Notes under the pieces: model-generated | The model's database searches: none | What the model was told of the DNA's origin: nothing | The model's input: only the letters and a program-made list of their open reading frames with translations | Made by a program: the position numbers and the translations under genes | Source: Amphimedon queenslandica | Lineage: Eukaryota; Porifera; Demospongiae; Haplosclerida; Niphatidae | Assembly (NCBI RefSeq): GCF_000090795.2 | Contig: NW_003546242.1 | Span: forward strand, 1,478,004 to 1,507,839 | Direction: 5' to 3' | Length of the DNA stretch: 29,836 bases | Shown: positions 1-10,596 of the stretch, piece by piece | Layout: each line of letters opens with the position of its first letter | Position numbering within the stretch: the first letter of the stretch is position 1

Positions 1-360
1 TAACGAAGAGCATGTGCTCCTTATTATCCAATGACTGTGGTACATGTTCTGTGGCATCAGGCAAATCAGCAACAGTAATTTCACATGTACGTTGAATTAG
101 GTTATCTGTTATAGCCTTTGTTATAAATTGAAAAAGATAGGATCCCTCTCAGGTCCAATATTTGATTTGAGGAAATTACTCCACATAAATAGGAAGCTGC
201 CACTTGACCTTAAGTTATAGTAAGACGTCCACATTTCCTCTCTGTGTTTGTGAAATTTGTCACTGGTAGTTGTGGAGGTTGGCAACACAATGCAGTCTTG
301 CAATAAAGTCACTAATTCCTTGGCAAAAATAGCAGCCAACTTTTTATTATGAGGAGCCAT
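1..360 (-). pseudogene. Edge of an unidentified gene, minus strand, truncated by window
   Basis: A 79-codon reading starts at an ATG at 358-360 on the minus strand (MAPHNKKLAAIF...) and runs to a stop near 121. Just before that stop a one-base shift moves into another frame that stays open to the window edge and reads like normal protein (AITDNLIQRTCEITVADLPD). The join falls close to 125. The protein has a Lys/Glu-rich start, then an aromatic and basic stretch (REEMWTSYYNLRSSGSF, DPIFF). I do not recognise the family and assign no function. The smooth continuation across the shift makes real coding descent more likely than chance. Whether this is a true frameshift or an intron border cannot be decided here. 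Confidence 0.35.
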
Positions 361-1192
361 GATCCAGTTTAAAGTTCTCTTGGCACAAGTGAGTGCCTTC
401 TGTGCTAGTTCTGAGTTAATATGGAACCCTTTGTTATGTCATAAAATGTTAAGGGCCTTTTTTCATAGTTTCAAAGCTAAATATAGACCATAATAAATTA
501 TTTTTTGTTGTAAAAATAGTTAAAATACCTTCTTGTGTCTCCTCTTGAGCAGCAGCCATGTCCTTTCCTTATTCTAGTTAATGCCCTTTTTACCGCCAAA
601 TGTTGCCGGCAAACATAGATCGAACTGTGAAGAGTGGTGCATGTGATCCAGTTTTTAATCCTCCCCTCGTTCCATTATCTATGATTGAAATCAACAGTAC
701 CAGGGGTGACGTAAACTGCATCACCGGGCGGGAATGGTAGTTTCACATGAAATAAAAGTGATTTCTACAATAAAATTTTTTGAGAGAGGACCTCATGCCA
801 ATTATGTGCATCCTTTTAGAATATAATACACAACATTTAGTAAGATTTTTTGACTTCTAGTTCAGTTATAAGCAAGACTCATTACCTTTTCACCATGTTG
901 AGGCATCAGTTATGTTGCAGTAATAGCTATTAGTATTATTTAAAGAGAATTCTTTGAGCCTATTTGATTCATTTTGGAGAATAAGTTTTTGATTTTTAGA
1001 GATATGCTGAATAATCCCCCTACCCCTACACAGAAGAGGTATAACACGGTTGAACTTTGATTAAAAATTGCAAAGTTGAATAATAGACTAATGTAACCGG
1101 GATTGGTTATGGATCGGAATTCAATCTATAGACCTGTTATCAATTTAAATTAATTATTCATAGTTTTGGTTTAATAATGCCATTCTAGTTAT
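361..1192. other. No gene seen
   Basis: A+T-rich sequence with no reading frame longer than about 60 codons and no recognisable protein motif. I see no RNA gene and no long repeat arm in this stretch. Confidence 0.5.
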
Positions 1193-1250
1193 AGATAAAC
1201 TACAGATGTTGAGTGTATATCCAGTAACATGAAACAGCTGTAGTTTATCT
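1193..1250. repeat. Short inverted repeat (hairpin)
   Basis: The arms AGATAAACTACAGATGTT (from 1193) and its near-complement AACAGCTGTAGTTTATCT (ending 1250) pair with one mismatch around a loop of about 22 bases. It lies 8 bases from the MITE at 1259-1397 and may be a second tiny palindromic element or a site bound as a dimer. Its function is unknown. Confidence 0.5.
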
Positions 1251-1258
1251 GGTTTGTA

Positions 1259-1397
1259 CTACAGTGTGTGGGTGTATAAAAGGCACTGTTAATTAACTAC
1301 CAGAATTGGCAGTTAGATCATGGCTTTTAACTACCCCTGCTGTGGTCTACACTATATAAACTTGTGGCTGTGCCTTTGATACACCCACACTATGTAG
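1259..1397. mobile_element. 139-bp MITE with TA target duplication
   Basis: The left end CTACAGTGTGTGGGTGTATA and the reverse complement of the right end (CTACATAGTGTGGGTGTATC) match over about 28 bases with three mismatches, ending in AAAGGCAC on both sides. TA flanks both ends (1257-1258 and 1398-1399), as expected of Tc1/mariner-type insertions. There is no coding capacity, so this would be a non-autonomous element. Confidence 0.65.
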
Positions 1398-2004
1398 TAT
1401 AATAGCCCATAGACACTTGACTAGATTGATGTGTAAAAATAACACAAATACTAGAATAACAAAATAATCAGTACATTCTCATACAACGATCATTGAACTG
1501 TTACATTACAAAATAATACGAGGAAAGATTCATATCTGAATTCACCACAGGCACACAAAATTGGCCTTTGAAAAAGTACTTTTCTGTCTGTATTGTAGAG
1601 TGGAAAGGTTTAAATATGATCTTTTGGTCCTATTCTCATATGAACATAAAGATGAAAAATCACAACATGATTGAATCCATATACTCCAAGCTATCTTGCT
1701 AGCAGAGGTACACAAGTGGAAAATGGGTGGCCATTGGCAAATCATTGTGACAGCATCGTCACGTATCACCCTAAATAAAAGTAGTGGCTTCCTTATCCCT
1801 TAGTAATGGTAATGTAACGTTTTGAGACAAACTCAAACCTTTTTGACAGAGAAATAGCCACATTAGTGATTTGTCAGAAGAGTCGGCCATCTTAAAAATG
1901 AGAACAGAGATTGCGAAAAATTTTTATACACAAATGATGCGCTCACGTCATTCCGTTGCCAATCCCGATTACGTAGCATTACCTTGATTTTCTGGTGATA
2001 GTTA
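1398..2004. other. No gene seen
   Basis: Two reading frames of 65-75 codons on the minus strand (1542-1769 and 1863-2060) show no known motif. The second runs into the terminal repeat of the next MITE, so it is probably a chance frame. Confidence 0.45.
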
Positions 2005-2527
2005 CCGTAGGTTGTTATATATTTGCAGCTGCAATTATTTGCGGTCATAAAAGAAACCATGGAACTGTTAGAGCATTGTTATGACAATAAGACCATGTGT
2101 TTAGTGTTCAGCTATTCATCTGTTCTTTAGCAGCTTTAGTGGAGCCGATCACCAATAGCGAGTCCTTCTCTATCTGTTAACTTCTTGTATGGAGCTCTAC
2201 CTCAGAGCTCTTTCAGCCTCTTTGCTGCAAATTGTGCTGGTCCTTGTGCTGGTAATTATAAACTACACCCAAGTCAATAAATACTAACTAGAATGGGTGG
2301 AGAGTCAAAAGATATGGTGAGACAGTAGTTCTGAGAAGAACCGGTAAAGCAGCTCCAAAGAGACCACGGCTTAGTAACACAAGAACAGCTCGATAACATT
2401 ACCGCAAGGTGCTTTCCTTCAAAATTTTGCCGTATTCAATTAGATTAACACCTCAGTTTCAATAGTTTTTAGTTGAATTTTTTATAACAGTGAATAATTG
2501 CAGCCGCGAATATATCCCGACCTATGG
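2005..2527. mobile_element. MITE family M1, copy 1, TA target duplication
   Basis: The left end CCGTAGGTTGTTATATATTT and the right end (reverse complement CCATAGGTCGGGATATATTC) are related terminal repeats, continuing into GCAGCTGC and GCGGCTGC. TA lies on both sides (2003-2004 and 2528-2529). A second copy in the opposite internal orientation lies at 20904-21444. Both contain the block ACTAGAATGGGTGGAGAGTC (reverse-complemented in copy 2). No transposase is encoded. The element is inserted directly beside MULE-end-like sequence at 2530-2690. Confidence 0.75.
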
Positions 2528-2529
2528 TA

Positions 2530-2690
2530 TAAAAGTAGAAACGGGAAATACGGAAATGGGAATTGGAGAAATTACGGAAATGAAGAAATGATATGTAAAA
2601 TATCTGAAATGGTTGGATTTATAATCATCAATAATAATTATTTTTATTGGAAAAAATGTAACTATAATCAAAATAATTAAATGAAACTAG
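2530..2690 (+). repeat. MULE-end-like repeat fragment
   Basis: This stretch (AAAAGTAGAAACGGGAAATA..., GGAAATGAAGAAATGATATG) is alignable by eye with 12373-12520, including a shared tail TTATTTTTATTGGAAA. The repeated core GAAATACGGAAA also occurs at the 5' borders of both MULE relics (11577-11658, complement; and 27108-27145). It is best read as a detached terminal or 5' piece of the MULE family. Confidence 0.5.
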
Positions 2691-3109
2691 TGATTGTATA
2701 ATTGAAAATAATCATGTTTATAGGAAAAACAGAAATTGATCAGATTCTATCTTTAATTATGGTAAAATTGATTAGTTGAACCAGTGCTTATATGTGATTA
2801 TAATAGTGTGTTTATAGGAGGAACAGAACTTAATCAGAGATTAAATAATAATGTTAAGTCAAACCAATACATTTACATCACATAACATTCAAATTCATAA
2901 ACTGTAGCAATACTTTTGATACATGGTGAGGTTTGATTTAATGTCATCTGTTACCACCAGATCATTACTTTGAAATCATGGGAGTGCCATTTGAAGACAA
3001 GATAGGCGTGCATGGTAATGAGAATTGCTTTCCTTTGTAAAGAACGGCAGCCCAGTTAAGGGATTAAGAAGTCGTCTTTCAGCACGAGCCACCACCATTC
3101 CATTCCAAG
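2691..3109. other. No gene seen; A+T-rich spacer
   Basis: Short AAT runs and no convincing coding frame. A 79-codon minus-strand frame at 2976-3215 overlaps the inverted-repeat arm of the next element and is probably incidental. Confidence 0.45.
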
Positions 3110-3276
3110 TAGTCTCGTGTAGCCAGCCCCTCCCTCCGTGCCTACGGGAAGGGTCTGGTGAATTGCCCATAGGTGGACTTGTTCCGCAAGCTGGATAACT
3201 GTCAGACTGCGTCATGTATGAATAATAATGAGATACATTAATTTACTAATAATAATAGTTTATCGACTAAATAAAA

Positions 3277-3480
3277 ATGGCGGATGATGGTTTAAGAGCA
3301 ACTATTCTTGAAGTTGGCTCGAGTTTTGGCTACCAGCTAAAAGAGAAAGAGTTTTGGCTACCAGCTAAAAGAGAAACAGTTAGAAGCCATGGCTACATTT
3401 CCGAGATGTGTTTGTTTCCTTGCCAACTGGCTATGGAAAGTCGGCAATCTATGCCTTGTTACCAATGGTATTTGATACGA
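3277..3480 (+). pseudogene. RecQ-like helicase, N-terminal fragment, frameshifted
   Basis: The reading starts at ATG 3277 (MADDGLRATILEVG). It continues into FGYQLKEK and, in another frame, into KQLEAMATF; together these give the Q-motif pattern of RecQ-type helicases. A third short stretch at 3418-3480 reads LPTGYGKSAIYALLPMVFD, with the Walker A lysine and serine at about 3438-3443 that bind ATP in superfamily 2 helicases. The frame is broken by a perfect 28-bp tandem duplication at 3321-3376 and by a further shift before Walker A. Nothing after motif I (no DEAH box, no RQC or HRDC domain) is present. Only about 65 residues of a protein that normally exceeds 600 survive, so it cannot be functional. 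Confidence 0.7.
3321..3376 (+). repeat. Perfect 28-bp tandem duplication
   Basis: Units 3321-3348 and 3349-3376 are identical and begin GAGTTTTGGCTACCAGC. Because 28 is not a multiple of three, the duplication moves the helicase frame. With no difference between the units, it looks recent compared with the rest of the element. Confidence 0.9.
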
Positions 3481-3646
3481 AATCATCAAAGACAGAAGAA
3501 AGCTTCCTACTGCATTCAGATTGTGAAAGCTCATCCAATACATCAAGTGCCACTTTTGATACAGCTCCATAGAGCTTCCTTCGTTTACTTAGCTTCGTTC
3601 CGCTACTTAGATCAACTTCACATAGGCAGCATGCTATAGAAGCCAT
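3470..3646 (-). pseudogene. 5' fragment of a Cys-rich (possibly zinc-binding) protein
   Basis: The minus-strand ATG at 3644-3646 opens MASIACCLCEVDLSSG, followed by KRRKLYGAVSKVALDVLDEL. A start with CCLC followed by a basic KRRKLYG segment resembles the first half of small N-terminal zinc-binding modules seen on some invertebrate transposon-related proteins. The partner Cys residues expected further on are absent because the fragment runs into the antisense of the helicase piece near 3475. Calling it zinc-binding is inference. The reading is more protein-like than the plus-strand frame over the same bases, so I take this strand as the original coding strand for 3480-3646. Confidence 0.4.
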
Positions 3647-3835
3647 TGTGTTGCCCGGTATTATTAATTTTAATATTTTTATTACTCAATAATTAATGTA
3701 AAATCAATTATACGTCAGTAGTGATGCATAATAATCACCAACCAGCTCCCTGTTATCGCGGAACAAGTTCACCTATGGGCAATCCACCAGACCCTTTCCG
3801 TAGGCATGGAGGGAGGGGCTGGCTACACGAGACTA

Positions 3836-5272
3836 CACTTCAAGTGTATCATTAACTCCTTCATAGTTGTTGCGACACGACTGGCAAACTTTTATTTGCT
3901 TGGTTAGAAACTTTAGATAAAATGGCTTCGTAATACCTGTGGAACTTGTAGCCGTAGATGCCTTGTAGCTGGTATGCTACTTAGAAATGAAGGTATAGTA
4001 GTATTAGCAGTAGGGGGTGGTAATGGCGGTAATGTATTCAAGACAGGTGCAACTGTAAGAATTACACCTGTTGCAACTGTGACTTGTCCACGAGAGTTTT
4101 CTAAGAAAACAGAAATACCTGATGCTGAAGGTGATTTAGATGACACATGCATAGAACTACTAGTGCAAGTACTGGTAGCGATGTCAGCTTAAAAATTGTA
4201 AACAGCTCAAATATTAACAATTTTTTTCCTTGGATATATCTTGGTAGAAGTGTTTCAATAATAAAATATAACTGCGAAAGGTGCTATGGCTTTTGAGTTT
4301 TAGACCTTTTTAGTTGCAGTCAAATCTCTAAATCCGTATACACAATTTCTAATTAAGTGATGGCACAAAATATTTTTATAATTTCAAATTTAATTAAAAA
4401 AAAAAAATCGAAAAAATGGCTGCTCCTTCCAAAGATTATGAAAGATCGGACAGCTCAAACTCCGAAAAAAATGAAATGAGAACATTTTAATAAAATTTAA
4501 GATAAAACACGAGTGTGTTCGACTTAGTTGGAATAAAATTGATTGGCGCATAAGATGTTTGACCTCAATTTGGCTCAAAACTACGTGACTGGCATGCCTA
4601 TAGTCTTATTTAAGTCCCCGGCTTCACACTAGTACTGCTGGGATTGTGTAGAAAGGACACACGTGGGTGGGTAGCTTAAAGTAAGCATGAAAATTAATCA
4701 GTTAAGTATCTGACTTTATGCCCTGTGTTACGTCATTACACACATCTGGGAAGTCCCACCTATTTACTTCCAGTTTTTATAATGGGCATCGTAACTAATC
4801 ACTACTCAATTTTTCGCTTATATCATAAAGAGGGGCTAGCCATACATTTGATTCTGTAGTGTTAGACTAATGGATCACATTAGTGGCATTTTCCTCAGAT
4901 TACAATTGAATTTCTTCTAGTCCACATTTGTCATTAAGAATGTTCATTGTGTTTGGATTGTTGATGGGATGATGAAGGTGATGCTTGAGTTTTATGATGA
5001 TAAGAGTCATGTTCAAGATTACCTAAATCTTGTAGGATTTGTCCTTAATATTAGAAGAACTGTTACCATTGATAGAATTGACTGGAATTCTGACAAATTT
5101 AATGTTATGTTCACTTAACAATCAATATTAGGCTTCAATTAATATAACTAGTTGAGCTTCATGGTTTATTTGTTTAAACAGAGAAGTACGGTATAATTGT
5201 ATCATTAAGATGTTTCATAGTGTTATGCCACATAATTAACAGAAGAAGATTAAATATTATTCATTAATCAAG
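3836..5272. other. No confident gene; weak coding-like stretches
   Basis: A 72-codon plus-strand frame at 3974-4192 (MLLRNEGIVVLAVGGGNGG...) and its antisense partner show no family I recognise, and composition alone could explain them. A second short stretch at 4969-5118 (MMKVMLEFYDDKSHVQDYLN, then a stop) has protein-like composition but no match I can name. The rest is A+T-rich, including an A-run near 4396-4407. Confidence 0.35.
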
Positions 5273-8200
5273 TTAAGACACTATTAATAAGTCACCATTA
5301 TCAATATCCTCCAAAAGGTTAAAATGACCCTCCTCATCTTCATCATCGTAAGCTACTGCAAACTCCTGTGTGTCTTGATTATAGTTCATAACTACCCCTT
5401 CATACCGCATCAGTTCACCACTTTCATCTTCAAACCTGTGGTTAATTCTGTGTCCAACAAGACTGCACGGGTTACTTAGCACTTCTTGCAATGTTAACTG
5501 TTCCACTCCCGAGAGTGGTGGGGCATTGGGTACCACCGTGACAGATTCCAAAAGCTTACAAAGGTTTTCAATCAGCTTTGTGACAGAATGCTGCTTACCA
5601 TTTTGAGAAAATCTAAAGACTGAACTGTCACTGTAAACTTGACCATTGACTTTCTGCTGAAACTAAAGCTGCAAGTTTAGTGATTTTATTTTTGTTGCTT
5701 TACTTTTAAGACAATCAAGACCAGTCTCAATTTCCATAGGAGTTGACCAAAGCCATACTTTACTGATCTCTTTTGTTAAATTTTATGGCTTTCCTTTGCT
5801 TTTTAGCTAGCTCATTCTGCTTCTTCACCAGATCATCAAGTCGTTTAGCTTGTAGCTCTTCTTGTCTTGCTTTAACTTCAAATAACAGGTGCTACACTTC
5901 TAGCAGCTTGAAAAAGCTTTTCTCTATCCTCGTTCATCATCTTCTCTAGCCATATGGAAGACTGGTTGTAGGAATATAAAATCATGGTCTCCAGAGCTAT
6001 CATATTAGCATTGGGTTTCTTTCGGAGAAACCTATCCAGTATAGCAAAGTTACTTTCAGGAGAAACATTGGTTGTTGGGACACTTGCAGTTTCAGATACC
6101 ATTTGATTATCATCTACTACCGAGTAGAACTTCCCACCAGGTAGATGGTCTGCTAGCAATCTCTTCGTACACACAGAAAATGCTTGAAACAATAGCTGTA
6201 ACAGCTCAATTGTCATTCCACCGACATCCCCTTGGCTAACAATACTGTCATCTGCTTTACGCAATTCTTCAAAGACTTCATCACGATGTGGTAGCATGTC
6301 ATCACGTAGAGCGCCTGTTTCCTTCAACAAAATCTTGTGCATCTAGTGTCCATTGATCAAATTTCTCGCTAATTTCGAAATAAACCTCACTTAGTTTTAA
6401 TACAGACATGGAAGGCTTTCTCCACAAGGGACCTGTGATTATCTTGTCAATCAACCCCAAAGCTCGGCAGCCCACTACATCACTGGTTTTTGTAAATCAT
6501 TTTCAACAGCTTTTGCTAAAAGATTGGAACGGCTGCCATGGACAGTTTTGATGAAATCTGACGTGCTCTCGTAGATGATATACTTCAGCTGCATCATAGA
6601 ATAAAATATTGAAATGGTTCCCAACAAACTCAGCAAGAGGCAACTTATGGACACCTTTCTTTCTAAGGTATGTGCGAAACTGTACTGAATACCCACACTG
6701 CTTGAACCTCTGTGGTGGAATAGTTTGCAAGCTGTACGAACCAGTTGCTGTGTACCTGAGACTGCAGGTGATGATTGATTATATTGTTGCGCTTCCTATA
6801 AATTTAAAACTTCTTCAGCTGAGTGAGCCAGTCCTATGAGGTAGTGGAGACCACAAAAAAATTGTTCATTCATTTCAGTTGCTCTTTTTCATCATCAGTC
6901 ATTTGGTTCCATTTTTCAATAACTAAGGGTAACACATCAGTTCTAAAATCTTCGAGTAAAATATTACAAAGCTTTTCAGCAGAGTGTCGATCCGACATCG
7001 TATTCTTTATTTTTAAAACTATAGCATTGGATACAGCACACTTCTCCAATTGATTTTGCACTGTGTCGATGTCATCAAGGATCTCTTTAAATGTAACCAG
7101 TGTGGTCCCAGAAGACCCAGAAAAGACATGGCGAATTCCAAGAACATAAGTAGTGTTTTACGGTACTCTGATATCATATGCAGCATAATGTTGTCTGAAC
7201 TTTGTTGTTCCATTGGTCTGCAATGTACTAAAGCCATCGCTTTCCAAGAGCTCCTTGTCCCAGGTGAGCTTGAACTATAGCAAGCGATTCTAACATCATG
7301 TTGCATACTAGCCCATGACTAGGCCTAGGCAGTCGTTCTGCCTTTTTATGAACAATGTTTTCTAATACACACTTTATAATGGGAGAATAATTGCAATATC
7401 CCACATTCAATGACAATAGTTCATACACACAAGCTCGAATGTCACTAGTGTGCTTTCCACTTTTAAATGTTGTGATCTCTTCTGAGGCAAGTTATGATTC
7501 AAGAGTTTCATGTGCTTCTGCACAACTTAGGTCAAGAGAAGCTAGCTGTTTATTAAGCAGTTTAACTCTCTAGCCAGTTCACTCTTCTTAGTGGAATCTT
7601 TCATTTTCATCATGGTAAGCTTATCCCTTCAAGTAAGTTGCTCGATGATTAACCCGGTCAAGCTTAGATTGATAAAGCAATTGTTTTTTTACTACTATCA
7701 AGAGAGTCATCAAGCCGCTTAATGGTTTCCTTTTATTGGAAAATGATCTCTTTTTGCTGATCAATCAATAGTTCTCTGCGTTTGACTCATTTCTTGGCAT
7801 TGTGACTAATTGCATACATCTGTTTCTTCATTTCCTTTATAGCAACACCGGAAGGAATATTGCCCACTTTTGCAAATGATCTGAGGCTACTGACATGCTG
7901 GCATGCTCTTGGTAGTATTGACAATCCCTCTGTACATGTAGATAGTGATGGTGGTGTCTTTTTTGATGGACTGAACTGTATTACTTGACCACTGTGCAAT
8001 GCAATACTGGGGAGCTGAAATTCTTCCTTTAAAAATTCCTGGATTTGACTTGCGTTGATTGCTGAATTTCTCCGTTTTTTCAGCCTACTTAGCCTGGCTC
8101 TTAATCTCACAACACTACGCTTAATGGCCTGAAGAGTGGGTGGAATTTCTGACCAACTGTCTCCATACATGTTCCTCATCCAACCAATGACAATTTTGTC

Positions 8201-8336
8201 CATTAATTCAGAGTGACTATCCTTATAATTGAAAATCTCGAGCACTGCTCCATTTGTGATCTTGGGCACTGGTGTGGACCACTTAGCCAGAGGCAACGAC
8301 AAGGGCGGATGGGAAATTATGCCTAAACTGGTCCTA
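5273..8336 (-). pseudogene. Copy A of an unnamed transposase-like family with C-terminal Tudor-like domain
   Basis: Pieces in several frames follow one order on the minus strand. 8302-7787: basic N-terminal region (LKKRRNSAINASQ, FSPSKKTPPS). 7428-7300: YELLSLNVGYCN with IVHKKAERLP. 7061-6870: KIKNTMSDRHSAEKL, then LPLVIEKWNQMTDDEK. About 6850-6790: FFCGLHYLIGLAHSAEE in a shifted frame. 6730-6475: GVHKLPLAEFVGNHFNILFY. 6342-5878: ADHLPGGKFYSVVDD and SNFAILDRFLRKKPNANM. 5880-5760: K/E/Q-rich coiled coil. 5551-5273: VGHRINHRFEDESGELMRYE followed by YDDEDE, a Tudor-like beta-barrel pattern. Copies B and C keep the same order. A splice-acceptor-like TAG lies near 8337, so an upstream exon may exist. 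I cannot name the family. A DDE-type transposase origin is inferred from the acidic blocks and C-x2-H motif. Many frameshifts make it non-functional as it stands. Confidence 0.65.
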
Positions 8337-10178
8337 AATATTTAAAAACAAAAAGAAACCAAAATAAACACATGATTTAGACCTAAAGTAACTTACATTT
8401 TCACTGCAAACCTCAGGAAATCTGCACGGAGGAAGCGATAATAATCTGAACTTGTGTGCTGAATTCAGCTACACAGTTGTATAAATAATAAGAGGGAAAT
8501 TTTTTCGTAAAAATACCGTATATTGACGGTTGTTTCCTTGCCACCACCAATGTGGTTGCTACAACTCAAATTAAAATTTGGCTCCTCAAGGCAAGAGCAA
8601 ACAGTTCATGATACAATGCTTTCTTTGGTTCTCTTTGGCTTCACTTCTCCACCTTTTCTTCGGTGCCAGACAGTAGCCCTTCATTTGCGGTTGTTAAGTT
8701 TGGAGATGTTTGCAAGCTCTGTAAAAATAAACTTGATTCTCCATTTATCTTGGCTATGGCTACCACATAAAAACAGAGACGAAAACTTTTAAATGTAACA
8801 CATTTATCATCACAACAATAGAGTTTGCTCTTACTGTCAGAGGTCACAAGGTGTGGCTGAGGTGAAGAACTTTTGACAAGTCTGGTTTTATTAGTAACCA
8901 AAGGAACTTCCAGGACCTGCTCCTTTCTCAAATTCAGGATATTTGCTGCTTTTTTCCAAATTCCTTGCAAAGTAGAAATAGATTCAAGATTTACATCTTC
9001 AAGAAAAACAGAAAGAAGATGTTGATAAGGTGAAAAAACCTGATGTGGAAGCACCAATGTTAGCACTACTCTTCAATGGACAATTGTACACTTTCCTCAT
9101 TCCCTTGCATCATGGCTTATTGAAAACCATTGTGAATCTGGAACTTTTAAATGATTATACGGACACAAGAAAGGCCACTCTCCACAGCCAATGACAGTTT
9201 TCTCAAGCTCTGATGCATGTCTCATTACAATATCTTTAAGTGCTCAAATAACACTGGAAGCTTTTTTCCTTCCACTGAACTTCTTGCTTAATAACGAACG
9301 TTGTTAATAGATTCGCTAGCATTGGTGGTGAAGTGCTGTGTACTGTCCAAGCCAGCATGTTCCCTTACATCTGGCAGAACACATTGTGTGATGTCTTTAA
9401 CTTCATACTTGGAAAACCAATCATAAAACTGGACAGTCGACACATAAGAAACATAACTCCTTTCTAAATTGTTACATCTATCTTTGAGCCTCCTTAAAGC
9501 AGATAAAAAAATAGCTCCAGATTTGGCATCTGAGGCCAGCTTCATAATGATCCCCTTTTTGGACACCAAAATTATCATAACGAACTTCTTTAAATCGCCT
9601 TGCAAAAATCCTATTGATTGTAGCTTATCTTTTATATTTTGACAAAGGTGATTGACACACCTCAAATGAATAGCTTTAGGAAACATATATGAAATGCTTT
9701 ACTGAGCTCAGGTTCTCTATCAGTTTCAAAGCATTTTAGATTTGTCAAAAGTGGATTGAGACTAGTAATTGTGGAAGTAAAGTAATGAAAAGGTCAAAAA
9801 GTCTTTGTTTGATTTACCAAAATAGGGCTGAGCGTGAGTGGATGACTATGATGACTTGTTGTAACCATGAGGTTATTGAAAGTAATTGGTGTGATGAAGT
9901 ACATTAGTACAGAAATGCTCGAGATCCTTAAGCAGCTGGTCTGTGGCCAATACACACATTGGTTCAGCAGCTGCTTCAACTGAATGAATAAAGGCATTGC
10001 TTCCTTTCTCCTGCTTGCATGTAGTCAGATACGGGCTAAAGTATCATTTCAAGAAATACCACGAGTCATTATGCCACTTTCCTGCTTTATTATCTCAGCA
10101 GTCTTAAAATTATAAACTTGCCTCTTATCACGTGGTAAATCACAACTACTTGATTGTGCCTGCATTACTCCACCTAAC

Positions 10179-10432
10179 CAGGGGCGGATCTAGGATTTAA
10201 TTTTTTGAAGGGGGGGCAATTGTGAGATGGGAGGGGTAATTGGGGGTGTGGTCAACTAAAAATTATGAAGAATAAGCTTGCTAAAATGACTCCCTTTGTG
10301 ATTTAAAGGTAGTTTACATAGTCCAGTACTGCAGTTGCTTCACAGTATATACAGGTAAACCAAAGTTTATATTACTCAAGAAAATTTTTGGGGGGCATTG
10401 CCTCCCCTGGCCCCCCCATAGATCCGCCACTG
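10179..10432. mobile_element. hAT-type MITE with 8-bp target duplication
   Basis: The left end CAGGGGCGGATCTA and the reverse complement of the right end CAGTGGCGGATCTA match at 13 of 14 bases. The direct repeat CACCTAAC lies immediately outside both ends (10171-10178 and 10433-10440). An 8-bp duplication with ends starting CAG is the hallmark of the hAT superfamily. The interior has G-runs and no transposase. It sits inside MULE copy 1 coding sequence, so it inserted after that copy arrived. Confidence 0.9.
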
Positions 10433-10596
10433 CACCTAACTTGTTTTCAACAGCTTCCAAGACTTTAACTGGATGCTTGTTATGCAATACTTCTTTCTTT
10501 TTCATGTTAATAGTGCTAGGTTTAACCCTCTTAAATGCACCTTCTTTACATTTTGAATTTCCATGTGGTGGAAAATCTATTGAGTGCTCTTTGCGA

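Larger units (their letters stand above)
3110..3835. mobile_element. Inverted-repeat element carrying two captured gene starts (Pack-type)
   Basis: Arms 3110-3187 and 3758-3835 are 78-base inverted repeats with about four mismatches. The outer end is TAGTCTCGTGTAGCCAGCCC and the inner end is GGACTTGTTCCGC. Between them lie two unrelated 5' coding fragments facing each other: a RecQ-like helicase start on the plus strand and a Cys-rich protein start on the minus strand. The layout resembles a transposon that has picked up host or foreign gene pieces. I could not find a clean target duplication. An alternative is that both fragments belong to one larger element family with divergent genes that later lost its centre. 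Confidence 0.6.

Noticed and set aside
3913-4192. Overlapping frames on both strands (72 and 79 codons), the minus one rich in Pro and Ser
   Set aside because: No motif or family recognised. The long antisense overlap is explained by local composition, and there is no splice or start context that favours either strand.
4969-5118. Short plus-strand reading FYDDKSHVQDYLN to a stop
   Set aside because: Protein-like composition but only about 50 codons, no repeat elsewhere in the window and no known motif. Too weak to list as a gene.
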